64,000 bases of DNA from Rhizophagus clarus. Taxonomy: Eukaryota > Glomeromycota > Glomeromycetes > Glomerales > Glomeraceae. Both the position numbers and the translations under genes were made by a program. The notes beneath the pieces were generated by a model. That model was not told the origin of the DNA and did not search any database. It saw only the letters and a list, made by a program, of their open reading frames with translations. The stretch's first letter is position 1. The number at the start of each line of letters is the position of its first letter. Below are positions 10,944 through 23,900 of this stretch, piece by piece. The stretch spans positions 1,054,001-1,118,000 of the forward strand of contig BLAL01000208.1 in the NCBI GenBank assembly GCA_015698045.1, read 5' to 3'.

Positions 10944-13154
10944 CACTAGTCGAAAAAGGACAATTCGGCCTAAATTTGACCAGATCGAATATAGGTCGAA
11001 TGACGATCTAACCTATGTCAAATTGAGGTTGATTTTTTTGGCGCATTTAGGGTGCCAATCGTCTCAAATTCGGAAAGAAAATTCGACCATCATTTTATCT
11101 ATATTAAGACATTATTACATATTTATTCGACCCTAAAAAAAACTATATTCGACTACTGTATATAATTCAAATATAATTGATAAATAGGTCGAACTAGAGG
11201 TTTTTCAAAGTCGAATAATAAAGCATCATTTTGTATTTTATAAGCAAATAAAAACCATTTATTTTATATATATTGACGTATATAGTATATAGTAATATAA
11301 GATAATTATATAAACCAACCCGCATATGATCAACCGTACAAAAAAAAATAAAAAAAAATATAAAATATCCAGTAATAATTATATAACCAAAAAAATAAAT
11401 ATAAAATATACTAATAATATTCGTCTGCATCAAATATTTCATGGAGTTCTTCGTCTTCCGTAGCCCTTCCTTTTCCTTTTCGGTTTTTTTTAGCTTTTTG
11501 TTGCTAATATGATACAACATATGATATAAACAAAATTAATTAATGATATTTGTGACGTAAAAATATTAAAATAATTCAACTTACTGTTGTCGAACTTTCA
11601 CCGATCTCATCCAAATCTTCAGGTCTAGTTGAATTCATTTTTGCCGAATTTAACAAGAAATCTGAATATGGCTCTGTTAAATTCGGTTCTATTAGCACAC
11701 GATCCTTGTAAGATTGAATCAAATCATCAACCATGTCATCATATTCGCTAACGCCAATTGTTTCATTTGTTTCATCTGTCTTGTACATTTTTATTTTATC
11801 AAGCGCCCATTCAGACGCATTCTCGAGAGGTTTACTAGATATGAAGTAAATATCATCATTATAAATTCGCTCCTGTTGCTTTTTTGCGCGTTGAATATAT
11901 TCTGCTTCAGGGTCTAATACGTTTCGTAATAGCTGTTTTAACTATTAAAACAAAGATAAACAAATATCGAATAAATATTAAAATAGGTTAGGAGCAGTAA
12001 TCACTTTAATATCTCGTCTGAATGCCATGACCGATCATATACATGCAAGAACCGCTTATTATCAGGCAATTTCTGTCTTGAATCGTCTTCAGAATCTGAT
12101 TGCTCAATGGAATGACAATCATTCTGTACAAGCATTGGTAATAATTCGTCTTTATCAAATTCCTTTATGTTAGCGTCATTTCTTTCGTATAATTTTATTA
12201 CCGCCTTTACTCGTCTATTTTTTTTCTGTTGAATATATAAAGATTAATTTCAAATGACTAAAAAGAAGTGCATTAAAATAAAATACTGCTCACTTCAGAC
12301 AATCGCGCATTCATGTGCATCCTACGGTCGACTTTATCTAATTGGCCTGATAGTCGTTTCCGTTGTCTATCTCTTTTATACTTGTGAATCAATCGTAACC
12401 AGTTTGACAATTGGGTTACAGACGGATTATAATGTCCACTCATCAACCTCTTTAATTCAGGTATCAATTTTTCGTATATCTTTGCTGTCTGTTCAATAAA
12501 AGTCTTGCCGTAATCCAACCAATATTCTTCAGGTATTTGACCTTTCAAGAGGTTCTTCATTTCGTCCTAAATAATAAGAGGAAATAATAAAAGCTGTATA
12601 TATATATTAACACAATTCAGCTGCAAATAGTCTTGTAAAATTCTTACTCTTGCAGCTGAAGCGACAACTTCATCAGGCGATTTCTCTCTCAATTTTAATC
12701 TTTTATTGGGGCGTTTTGGTGAATATTGCTGCGGAGAATCGATAGTCTTTCGAGGTGTGCAAAGTTGCTTGAGCCGTTGAAGTTCTTCTTGGAGAGTTTT
12801 ATTCTCTTCACATAATTGGTTTGATTCATCACCAAAAATTTCATTAAACTGCCGTAGTAAGGAATTCTCCTTCTTGACCCTACGAACACGGTCTTGCAAA
12901 TTATCTATTTTTCGTTTCATTTCTGATACTTTGACCTTTTCCTGATTCAATTCATTCTGTAGTCAAAGGGTTTCATTTTTTAAATTTCCTAGCTCTAAAT
13001 TACCTATTTTAAATTATAAGGATATGTATCGAATCGTAACGAACAGATGTAATATAATAAATGGGGTCTTTGCAATAGAAAGATATGAAACTCAAAAAAA
13101 AATAAAAATTTAATTAATATTAAATTTATACTTATTTTAGTATAAAAAACATAA

Positions 13155-15136
13155 GGGTGAATTTATTCCTCACCCCGGGTGAGATTTGATATTACTCACC
13201 CCTATCACGTGATCAATATTTTGACTGACTAATTTTTAATTGGCTGATTTTTTTAACTTAAATTTTCCGTTATCAGTTTAAAAAATTCTGTAACGTAACA
13301 ATTTTTTTTTTTCGCAAAACATTTTATTTTATTCCTTTAAAGTTTACTGAATAGAAGAATGAAACGCAATTATTCAAAATCAAAACTTTTATCTTTAATA
13401 TAACTAGTAATAATGACATCAAAACCCCAATAATAATGATAAAAATGATGATAAAAGACAAAAAAAAGATATGATAAATAATGAAAACAAAAGAGAAACA
13501 AAACAAAGGTGAAAAGAAAAAGGAGACAAGATCAAAAAGAAAAGAAAAAGAATATTGATGGAAAAGATAAAACGAAAAGAAAGGGAGACGAAGAAAGAGA
13601 AATAAAAGGAAAAAGAAACGAAAACAGAAGGGAGAACGAAAGGGAAAGTGGACGATAAGGGGAAAATGAAAGGGGAAAACAAAAGGAAACAAAATCAAAA
13701 AATAAAATGAAGATGAAAGGTGGGAGTAAAATTTGTTAGTAATGATCATAAGAGAATACATTAAAATTTGAAATGAAATTGAACACCTACCTCGTTTTCA
13801 AAGAGATTCGGCATAGTAGAAAAATCCAGGAAAAAACGAAAGGGCGAAGGAATAAAAATAAAAGGAGCGAAGACAAAACTGAAAAGAAAAATGAGATTGA
13901 AAGAGATAAAGATGAAATTGAAAGAATAATCGCTATTTTCCCTATCCGTGGATCAAGATTTGTAATACAGTATAAAACTAAATTATTATGTTGGATGCTA
14001 ATTTTTTATCGACGGCATTGATAAATTATATTTTAATCACTTGATTTTCTAGCGTTCTGGATTCGCAAAATCATGGGACATTAATGGTACAAAATTGTGT
14101 ATAAAAATGAAAGGGCATGAAAACAAAAGAAAATGAAACGAAAATAAAGAGACGAAGTCGAAAACGAAAGGTAAAATAAAGGGACAAGGGAGAAAATGAA
14201 ATAAAGTGAAGGAAAACAAGATAAGGGGGATGAAGATAAAAACAAAAAGAAAAACAAAACAAAAGAGAAAACGAAGGGGAAAAAGAAAAAGCGGAAACGA
14301 AAGGAAAAAATGAAAGGAAAACAGAAACAAAGGGAAAGGGAAAACGGAAACAAAAGATAATGGAAAAAATGAAAGGGAAACGGAAACAAAGGGAAAGGGA
14401 AAACGGAAACGAAAGATAATGGAAAAAAATGAAAGGAAAAGCGGAAACAAAAGGAGAAAATGAAGGAAAACGGAAACAAAGGGAAAGGCCGAAAGGGAAA
14501 GCGGAAACGAAAGGAAAAAATGAAAGGAAAAGCAGAAACGAAAGGAAAAAATGAAAGGGAAACGGAAACAAAAGGAAAGGGAAAGCGGAAAGATAATGGA
14601 AAAAATGAAAGGGAAAAATGAAAGAGAAAGCAGAAACGAAATGAAAAATAAAATGAAAATGAAAGGGAAAACAAATATGAAAGGATACAAAAACGAAAAG
14701 GAAATTAGGAGATAAAGACAAAGATAAAAGGGACATAGAATAAAGAGAACGAATATAAAAAATAAAGACACCCATAAAGAAAAAAAAAATTGAAACAAAG
14801 TTAGTAAAAACGAAACAAAATCAAAAAAGAAAAAAGAAAAAAGAATTAAAGAAACGAAAAAATCATACCTTTGAGCGCGAAATCGTAGGAGCCCAAAACC
14901 TAAAAGAAAGAAAGAAAAGAAATTAGAAATGACAAAAAATAAAATAAAAAATAAAAAAGAAAGAAGCGACATACCTGATAGCTGATACCCGTGTATTTTT
15001 CGACGCGAAACTAAAAAACCTAAAAAAGGCGTAAACAAATAGTGGCAGTTTGGCCATATAAAGTTTCATCAGCCAATCAAAATTTATTACATAATAAGGG
15101 GGTGAGAAATCACCCGGGTGAGAAATAAATTTTCTC
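13155..15136. mobile_element. nested purine-rich element with 9-bp target-site duplication
   Basis: It is flanked by AAAACATAA at 13146-13154 and 15137-15145; the uninterrupted MITE at 5169-5324 has this sequence once. The ends are imperfect inverted repeats with a shared AATTTATT(T/C)CTCACCC core followed by palindromic CACCCCGGGTG-type bases. Nine-base duplications are typical of Mutator-like elements, but no transposase is present. The interior is mostly GAAA/GGAAA simple sequence. Confidence 0.75.
13440..14950. repeat. long purine-rich low-complexity tract
   Basis: The plus strand is almost all A and G for about 1.5 kb, with an interruption at about 13770-14060. Recurring units include GAAAGGGAAAACGGAAACAAAG and GAAAGGAAAAAATGAAAGG. 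Long minus-strand frames here translate to Phe/Ser/Leu/Pro strings and are composition artefacts. Confidence 0.8.
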
Positions 15137-15770
15137 AAAACATAATTAGCATATAAAGTAAATTTAAAAATTTTTTTGAATTTCGTACCTTTCTATTGCA
15201 AAGACCTCAAATATTAAAATATAACAAAAAATTCAGTTTACCCGCTTCTTCATTACTCGGTCGAATATTTCTTGATGCTCCTTCTTCGTGATGTGAATGG
15301 TAACTTTTCAGTACATTAATATTAGGATATCTTTTAATAATATCAGAAGTTCGTTGAGATTGAGTTTGAGTTTGACTTAATGAGGCTAAAATATCTTGCA
15401 AAACAATGAGTCTAAAGGGAGCTGTAGTATTAGTATTTAGTGATGTTGGTATTGAAGCAATATTTCGTGGTGTAGACGAGGCGGTAGTATTAGTTGGTGT
15501 TGACGCTCGTGATGTGGCAATATTTCGTGGTGTAGTATTAGTTGGTGTTGACGCTCATGGTGTGACAATATTTCGTGGTGTAGTATTAGTTGATGTTGAC
15601 ACTCGTGATGTGGCAATATTTCGTGATGTAGATGAAACAGTGGTATTAGTTGGTGTTGGTGTTGAAGCAATATTTCGTGGAGGAGTTGATGTTGTATGTG
15701 GCGATGGTGTAGACGAACCAGCAATATCTGGTAAAGGAGCATTTGGTTTTGATGGTTTCTTACGAGCCAT

Positions 15771-16515
15771 TATTGTTTTAAAATTATTTTTATTTTTTAT
15801 TATTATTTTTTAAAAAAGAAAAAAGGACGATTTTTTTGTATGGAACGAGGAAATTGGACCACTATTTATATCTATTTCTTTACTATCAAATTAGACTTTT
15901 AACAATTAACGATCACAAACATTTGTATAAAATTAGACTTTCAATAGGCGTGATCAAATTAGACTTAAACTTTCGCATCAAATTAGACTTTTAATTAATT
16001 AAACATATATTAAACATATCAAATTAGACTTTCAATCATTAGCCATTAATGATCAGATTAGACTTAAACTTTCGCATCAAACTAGACTTTCAATTAATTG
16101 AACAGTTAAATCGTATTGAGTGCGTGGTATGGTATATATTTTATTTTTTAAATTTCAGTTTTCGTTTAATTTTCTATTCAACTTCTTACGTCTAATTTTT
16201 CGTATTCGAATTTGTCTATTTTGTTAATTATACCATTAATATCATTTTAAAACAGAATATAATCACAATATCACTAAAAATTCGACATCACTAAAAATTT
16301 GATATTAATAAAAAAACCAAAATATCACTAAAAATTCGACATCACTAAAAATTTGATATTAATAAAAAAACCACAATATCACTAAAAATTCGACATCACT
16401 AAAAATTTGATATTAATAAAAAATCACTATTAATTAAATATAACAAAGTATATTATAACTTTATTCAATGTAAAAATCATATTACAACTTTATCGTATCT
16501 GACTTTTATCAAAAA
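15771..16515. promoter_or_regulatory. divergent promoter region of the CACTA element, repeat-rich
   Basis: It lies between the two divergent starts (15770 minus, 16516 plus). It has about eight copies of ATCAAATTAGACTTT(C/T) between 15885 and 16105, and three tandem 58-bp units at about 16268-16430 (TATCACTAAAAATTCGACAT, then CACTAAAAATTTGATATTAA). CACTA elements use repeated motifs bound by their own accessory protein; that function here is inferred from position and repetition. Confidence 0.55.
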
Positions 16516-19500
16516 ATGAAAAAAGGGGGAAGAAAACGCATTACTGCTAATATCATAGACGAATATAATAATCCTAGTTCATCTACCTCTAAACAAACAT
16601 CTACTGAATTTACGATCAGAAAATCAAGAGAGAAGGTTCCGTGCTTTTGCAGCCATTGTAATGGGAAAATGGTCAATCTACGTACGAAGGAGGAACATGA
16701 GCAAACGAATGAGCAAACGACTTCTTTGGAACCATTAAATCGCGATAAGGCTCCAATGTCTCAAGAGTTAGTAGAACTGATTGATTTGACAATATCGTTA
16801 GCAGAACCACAAGATACGACAATGTCTATTGATACACATTCTGATAATGATACGTATGAGGAACAGAAATATATATTTCTTTCACGCAAAAAAAAGAGCA
16901 AAACCAGGCACATTTTGTCATATCACTGAAGTTGAGCTAGTCGTTGAAGATTCCTCTTATAATGTGCCAGCTAAATATAACACGGATGATATCTACACTA
17001 GTGAATCTTCGACACAAGAAGATTCTCCTAATGATGAAGATAACAATTCTTCAGATAATTTTGAGAATTACTCTCATCCTATGTTCGACATACTGGATAT
17101 TTCAGACACACCAGATATTTCAGAATTACCAACAGATGAATTAATTAAAGGGATTTTGATATGGATTATGAAGTTCAGGTCGAGTCATAACATACCAAAT
17201 ACCGCAATTGAAGAATTAATACAATTTATTAAAATAATATTGAAAGTATGTAAAAATATCAATTACGAATCATTCCCAAATTCATTGTACATGCTAAGAA
17301 AAAAGTTAGGACTTTTCGATCGATTTACGCAGTTTGCAGCCTGCCAAAAATGCCACAAATTATACAAAAAAGAGGAGATAATATCAAAAGATAATAATAC
17401 CATTATGAAATGCAGTCATGTCAAATTTCAAAATTCGGCTATAAAGAGATTAAAACAATGTCGTATTCCTTTAGGGAAGAAAATTTCTTTAAATAATAGT
17501 ATATCAATTGTTCCTGAATTAATTTATCTGGTCTCGAGTATACAACAGCAGCTTTCTAGTATGTTCAAGCGGCCAGGATTTGAAGAATTACTGCGGCATT
17601 GGACACGTCGTTCAATAATTGACAATGTTCTATCAGATATTTATGACGGCCAAATATGGAAAAATCTTAAGGAATCGTCTGAACAAGGGTCAAATAACTT
17701 TTTCCGACTAGACAAGGCTGATGCTTATCTAGGATTAATGATGAATTTGGATTGGTTCCAGCCTTACGAAGGAATGATTTACAGTACAGGTGTAATATAT
17801 GCAGTAATATGCAATTTACCTCGGAATATTCGATTTAAGCCCAAAAATATGCTTATACTCAGCATATTACCAGGGCCCAATGAGGTTAAATTGCATAAAG
17901 TTAATTATTATCTTTCGCCAATAATAACAGAATTAGAGTCACTTTAGGAAGGCGTGAATCTTAATCACACTAATAAATGTCCAAATGGCAAAGATATTCG
18001 AGCTGCATTAATAATTGCTTCGTGCGATATTCCTGGAGCTCGAAAATTATGCGGGCATATTTCTGCCCTCGCATCATGTCATCGATGCTAAAAAAGGGCC
18101 AATAATCGCAATTTTGATGGCATGGCGGATATGAGCGACTGGTTTATCATGAAAGATCTAGTAGAGCATCGTCAAAAGGCTTTGGAATGGCGATGATGCA
18201 AATCTAACGCAGAAAGAGAGAGATTTGTCAAGGTGAATGGCGTATGGTGGTTTAAAATATTAAGACTCTTGTATTTTGATCTGATTCAGTTTGTTGTTAT
18301 AGATCCGATGCACTGCCTTTTTTTAGGAATCACAAAATGGATAACAAAACGAATATGGATTGATGAAGATGTATTAACAGAAAAAGCTCTTCAATCAATT
18401 CAAAAGAAAATGAGCGAATTTAAGCTACCATCAGATTTAGGACGAATTCCTGGTAAAATCCATTGTGGTGAAGGTTTTTCTAACTTTACCGCTGACCAAT
18501 GGCGCAACTTTTTCCTAATATACGCCACTGTTGTGTTATGGAATCATCTTCCAAATAAAGATTGCAAAATTCTTACGTATTTCGTAAGAGTTTGTATGAT
18601 TTTGGTTAGACGAATTGTGGAGATTAACGATATAAAAGAAGCCCATGAACTTTTAGTAAAGATAATTAAATTGATCGAAGAGCATTATGGCGAAGGAAAA
18701 ATAACGCCAAACCTCTACCTATCATTACATCTATGTGAGTGCTCTTATGATTACGGACCCCTGTATTCATTCTGGTGCTTTAGCTTTGAACGAATAAATG
18801 GCGTATTGGGTAATTCAAATTTAAATTCATTTGCTATGTCAATTTTTCGAATTATATTATTTCATTAAGCAAAGATTAATAATAAAATATTTATTAGGAT
18901 CATTGCCTAATAGCCACCGCCAAATTGAACCTGAACTAATGCGTCGATTGATGACCGAAACACAAATAAATGATATTATCAGCTCAAATTCAGAAGTAAT
19001 CAGCATCAAATTACTCAATAAACGACCTTCTATCAGTTCTCTTTCCGAATTTCCAACAAATGAAATATATTAATTTTTGATGAATTCCAGAAATATATTG
19101 GAATCACCAATTACTGGTTGTAAGGAATTTCCAGGTATATTTTTAGCACCGCGATCTGAAGATATTCGTTTTAATGAACAAATCTACGATTTACTTATTG
19201 AATATTATAAGGATACATACGTAGATTCTATATTCAGAAAATCGTTCACAGAAAATTTACCCAATTCAACGATCATTATCAATAAAGCGAATTGATATGG
19301 AAGATGTCAAATCGGTGCAGAAATTTTTGGATCTGCTGCTGCAACACGACATATTAAGAGCTCATTTGTCTTAACTAATTTTATTAATTGTGATGGGAAT
19401 AGCGTCGATACTTACCTAGGTCAAATCCAATTTTTTTTTGAACATAGCGTTCATTTATCCTCCCATAATTTGACACACAAATTGGCTTACATCAAATGGT

Positions 19501-19733
19501 ACAAACTGGCAAATTTGACATCCCGATTCCATTTCAGTATTGACGATGATGTCAAAACTTGTAATGTCAAATTATGGGAAGATAGTTTCTATTTGAGCAG
19601 TAGAAACAATATAATCCCAATACACAACATTTTAGGTCAGTTTATACCTGTAAAATACAAAAAATCAGATCGATCTAATGCCAAAGAATATTTAGCCGTT
19701 ATTCCTATAAATAGAAAGTTCCATTTGCGTTGA
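16516..19733 (+). pseudogene. tnp2-type (EnSpm/CMC) transposase, degraded
   Basis: The N-terminus begins MKKGGRKRITANII with a CFCSHCNGK zinc-binding motif. A single-base excess in an A-run near 16890 shifts frame, after which LELPTDELIKGILIWI-like sequence, a CQKCHKLYKKEE zinc motif and KADAYLGLMMNLDWFQPYEG follow. Downstream, DPMHCLFLGITKWI (about 18306) is the tnp2-family catalytic-region signature, with LNHTNKCP, CHRC and FERINGVLGN also present. Breaks are TAG (17945), TAA (about 18089), TGA (about 18194), a frameshift near 18840-18868, TAA (19071) and TGA (19293). The C-terminus ends IPINRKFHLR. It is a relic that presumably cannot mobilise the element itself. Confidence 0.8.
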
Positions 19734-19739
19734 TTTAAT

Positions 19740-20070
19740 ATAAAATTTATACTAGTCCGAATTGTTTAAACATTTTTTAATAAATATTGTATCATTGTTT
19801 TTTATTATACTTAATAATATTAATATAGTAAATATATTATAACTATTATTTAATATAGAAAAGTGAATACAATTCGGCCATTATTCGTGTGAGGCTAAAC
19901 ATAGTTTAATTTTTATTATACGCAATTTGACCATCATTCAGCTGGATCGAATCAGAGTCGAATATAGATTGAATTGCATATCATTACTAATTTAGGTCGA
20001 TTTTTTTAAAAATTGGCCGAATCTAGGCCAGATTTTTTGGAGGCCGAATATTCCTTTTTCGACTAATGAT
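19740..20070. other. 3' subterminal region of the CACTA element
   Basis: Non-coding DNA after the transposase, with several TCGAAT/GGCCGAAT motifs and the right inverted terminus (to 20068). No gene. Confidence 0.5.
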
Positions 20071-20702
20071 CCTAGAGTTTCAACTATTATTGCAGATTGG
20101 CCGGAGGCTGCAAGTTTTTGTTTAGTTTATAAATCCTCCAATTCAAACCTTCCATGTCACTCCTGTTTAGTTAAAAGGAAAATCTTGCAAATATAGACTT
20201 ATCGGTTAATGATGTAATACTAAGAACTCATGATGAAATGCGTAAACATTTTGAAAATGATATACAAAGATCTGTTTGCATAGAATCTGTACATAATTTT
20301 TTTTGGGATTTACCGTAAGTATGCAAAAGTAGAAATAATTATAATAACATATATATATATTAATTATAAATATTTATATTATCAAGGAATATAAATATCT
20401 ATTTGGCTACTGTTCCTGACAAAATGCATCATTTAGATTTAGGATTATTTTGTTATCAAATTATCTTCACGTGCGATATCTTAAAATTGCAACATGTTAA
20501 TGGTAATAAATTAGTTGAAGAAGTAGATCGCCATCTAGCAGCAATTCCACGTTTTCCCGGCATTAAAATTTTTTCCAATGGACTGCAGTCAATTGCAAGA
20601 TTAACTGCTAGTGAATATCGAAGTTTGATGAAAGTCATGATATTTGTTATTGATAATTTATATGATGAAAATAATAATGAAGTAGATAATTTTGTAAATA
20701 AT

Positions 20703-20719
20703 GATGATCTTACAAAATT
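20703..20719. repeat. LINE target-site duplication, left copy
   Basis: GATGATCTTACAAAATT, identical to 29011-29027. It flanks the poly(T) end of the LINE. Confidence 0.9.
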
Positions 20720-20923
20720 TTTTTTTTTTTTTTTTTAAAATTAGTAACGCGTATTTTATTAAGTTTATATATTTTCAATGCATGATAAAATTAATTAAAT
20801 ACACTTATAAAATAGATATAAAAAAACTATTCTATATAACTAATCTGATCTGTTAAAAAAAAGTAAAGTTAATATTCTATCTATTCTATAGTATTTAATA
20901 ATTCTATCGAGTAAATTTAGATA

Positions 20924-23900
20924 CTATTTATCTAATGGAATTAGTTTCTGAATTGTATTCCATCTCTCGTCCTTCCTTCCTGTATCTAAAGATCTTCCTA
21001 TCGAGCGTTCGTATGTTACTAATTTGATGATCTGTCTTTGGTCTTGTTTTTTTATATTTTCTATGTTTTTATTATGTTTTTGTTTTTTTGTTATTGTTTT
21101 TTGGTTCTTTTGGTTTTTGTCTTCTCTCTTTCTCTTTCTCTTGTCCCCTTTGGTTATCCCCTCTGCTTTCTCTATTTCTATGGTCCTTTCTATTCTTTTA
21201 TGCCAGATTTCTTTTTTCATATTGTCATAGCATAATTCCCATAGTTTTCTTATTATAGCTTTGGACCCCTTCTTATTTTTTCCTAGATTATTGAGGTTTT
21301 TATTATATATTCCTCTCAATAATTCCCAATATCTCTTTTTGTTTGGTAAAATTGCGGACTTGTTGTCTAGGAATAAGATGAATTCTACTTTTATTTCATT
21401 AAAAGTTTCTATGTTATCAAAAATAATTTCTATACCATCTTCATCTTTTTGTTGACTAATATTTTCTTCGGTCTCATGTCGCAGACCGTTGGTGCTATAT
21501 TTTTTTTCAATTTCGATGATGGTGTTTTCGATAACGTCTTTTATGTTGAATTCGTTCTGGTTGCAGGTCCATATGTGGTCCCAAGTTTCTTCTGCTTCTT
21601 CACATCTAGGGCATGCTGGAGCTTCTATTTTGTTCGTTCCTCGATCGTACAACAATTTGTATGTTGGCAAAATCATTAATAAATTCTTTATTTTATACGA
21701 TCGGTCAAGACTATCTTGTGTATTGCAGACTGTTTTTCTACATTGGTTTCGATTACTTATGAATTCGAGACTTGTTTCCCAATTGAATTCATCTTTGTAA
21801 TTATTTATAAATAGGTCTTCAATCAAATTACAATGTAGTAGTTCATGCTTCCACTTTGCTTGACTTAATATTTTACTCCATCTTCTATATGCCCATTTGA
21901 CTAGATTGTTGTTCCAATATATATTGTATTCATTGGTTTTCAAGGTCTCATCTTCGATGTGTATCGCTTCAATGTCTTCGTCTCTTTTCATTATTAATTC
22001 GTTTTCTGTCTCTAAATTATTTATTATTTCTATGTAATCTGGATCTTCTCCTTTATCCCTAATATCGATCTGTAAATTATGGTTTTTAATATATGAAATA
22101 ATATAATTTAGCTCCAAATGATGATCGATATCTAGTTTTCGTCTATTGTTTAATTCTTGGAAATTTAATATCTCTGTAACTATCGATTTTTCTATTATTA
22201 AATTAATTATTGAGTTATTTTGGAATATTATTAAAATTAATATTATGGTTTGTAACCATTTTTTCGTTATATTGTCATCTTCACTTTCTAGTCTAATGTT
22301 CTTTTTCCAATATATGATGTCTTTGTCGTAATAGTTAGTGATCATTATTGTGGATATATATGTGGTTATTTTTTTCTTGTTTTTTATTTTCATTTTTCCT
22401 TTGTTCACCTGTATAAATGTATCGTAGATCTCGTCTGTGTATTCTATTATATTGTTTTTTAATTCTTCAATAAAATTTTCTGAGGCTTCGATCATTTGAT
22501 CTATTTCATCGATCTTTTTATTAAAATTTATATTATCAGATTCTGATTCTTCTATTTCTTCTATTGTTGTGTTCTGTTTTGATTCGTTCTTAATGATTAT
22601 CTTTTCATTTCTGTTTTTGATGTCACCAAGTGATTCGTAAGGTTTAATATTGTTATCTTCTTTTCTGTTATTAATTATTCTGCTATTTTCGTTTTCTATG
22701 TATATGTGACAAATTCCGTCGTTAATTCTTTTGATGTTTTTATTACATCCTGTACATGCTATTAGTGTAGGTGAATTATCTTCATCGTTAATCGAGTTCG
22801 AATATGGTATTAAATGTACACCAATTCGCTTGTATTTCTTACTTCTTGATTTTTTCTTATTTTCGCTAAAAATTGTATTTCCTTCGGGGTCATTCCATGT
22901 AATGATCGCTTTTCTTTCTAGATCTGACGTTTCGTCATAAATTATCGTTTTCGATTCGTAATTGTTATTATATTGTCGATTTAAAAATTTTTCTTTTAAA
23001 TTTCTCGTGTTCGTTATCGTAATTTCGTTTTTTATTTTTGTGAACCAGAAGGGTATTTTTCCTTTTGTCGATAAATTGTTTATTTTACAAAAATGTTTCC
23101 ATTTTAATATTTTTTCTTGATTTTGTTCTAGGATCTGTTCGATGAAGATCACGCCTCTCTTTTTCCTTGATGAACTACTTTTCTCTATTTCGTTATCTGT
23201 TAGAAAATCTATTATTTCTGTTGTCCCTCCTTCGATACAGTGATATATAAATTTATCATTATACTCGTGCTTACAGATGCTTAGTTTTTCTTTTTTGAGT
23301 AAATTTATAGCGTTGATTATCCATGAATTTTGCCTTCGAAAACTTTTAGAATGTAAATTTCCTATACATTGTCTGGTCCAAATCTTATTTTGTTCTTGGA
23401 TCATTTTCAATTCCATGATCTCTTTTAATCATCCTTTGTCGTTCATCATGTAAATTATATTTTTCGATAAATTTTCTATCTGTAAGTTATATATGTGTTT
23501 CAAACCATATATGTCTTTGTCATATAATAGAAAATTTGGTGTTGTTGAAGGCAGATCACATGAATGTTTAATCAAAGTATTAATTTTTCTCATTAATTCA
23601 TTACATTCATCTTCAGTCAGAACTATCGCTTGTAATTGATATTCTATTCTTGGAATTATCACTATATTCCAAATCGCGATGATTTGTTTTTCTTTTAATT
23701 TTTTCTAACGAAATAGTCTACATGCGTCATTTATCGTTGTTCTAATTCTGTCTTTGTAAACTTTTCTTCGATTATCGTGTCTAAAGTATATACCTAAAAA
23801 ACGGTTCCCTTCTGGATTATTCACTTTTTCTATTTTTTCGTTGTTTATTATCAATTCGTTGTTTTCGTTATCTTTTGAACCATTAATTCGAATTAGTTCA

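Larger units (their letters stand above)
13063..15208. mobile_element. second MITE copy, split by a nested element
   Basis: The left half (13063-13154) starts GGGGTCTTTGCAATAGAAAG and matches 5169-5260. The right half (15137-15208) ends CTTTCTATTGCAAAGACCTC and matches the rest of the 5169-5324 MITE. Together they rebuild one MITE interrupted between CATAA and TTAGC. It lies inside an intron of the minus-strand CACTA gene. Confidence 0.8.
11411..15770 (-). pseudogene. multi-exon accessory gene of the CACTA element, coiled-coil protein
   Basis: The gene starts at MARKKPSKPNAPLPD (15770). The first exon (to about 15233) encodes Ser/Thr/Pro repeats of the STPTNTTPRNIATSRA type and contains an in-frame TGA (about 15555) where sister repeats have CGA. 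It resumes at 12956 after a long intron holding a nested MITE. Later exons are about 12956-12612 (leucine/lysine/glutamate coiled coil, KIDNLQDRVRRVKKEN), 12568-12294 (IPEEYWLDYGKTF), about 12225-11985, about 11945-11585, and 11505-11411 (basic-acidic tail ending DADEYY). Positions are manual splice calls. I do not recognise a named family. By position it could be a TNPA-like DNA-binding partner of the transposase, which is inference. Confidence 0.5.
10944..20068. mobile_element. CACTA (EnSpm/CMC) transposon, about 9.1 kb
   Basis: The left end is CACTAGTCGAAAAAGGACA and the right end, read inward, is CATTAGTCGAAAAAGGAAT; the 27-bp arms differ at about three positions. Subterminal regions carry many GGTCGAAT/ATTCGACC motifs (10970-11215 and 19880-20060). 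Between them lie a minus-strand multi-exon gene and a plus-strand tnp2-type transposase, divergently transcribed, a TNPA/TNPD-like layout known for this superfamily. The expected 3-bp duplication is not visible (TTA left, ATC right). About 2.1 kb of the length is a nested insertion. Confidence 0.75.

Noticed and set aside
13324..15138. Long minus-strand frames (up to 329 codons) rich in Phe, Ser, Leu and Pro
   Set aside because: They are the translation of a purine-rich simple repeat; overlapping frames look equally open and none shows a domain.
15406..15813. 135-codon plus-strand frame with VVLVGVDA repeats
   Set aside because: It is antisense to the Ser/Thr/Pro repeat exon of the CACTA gene; the repetition comes from that exon.
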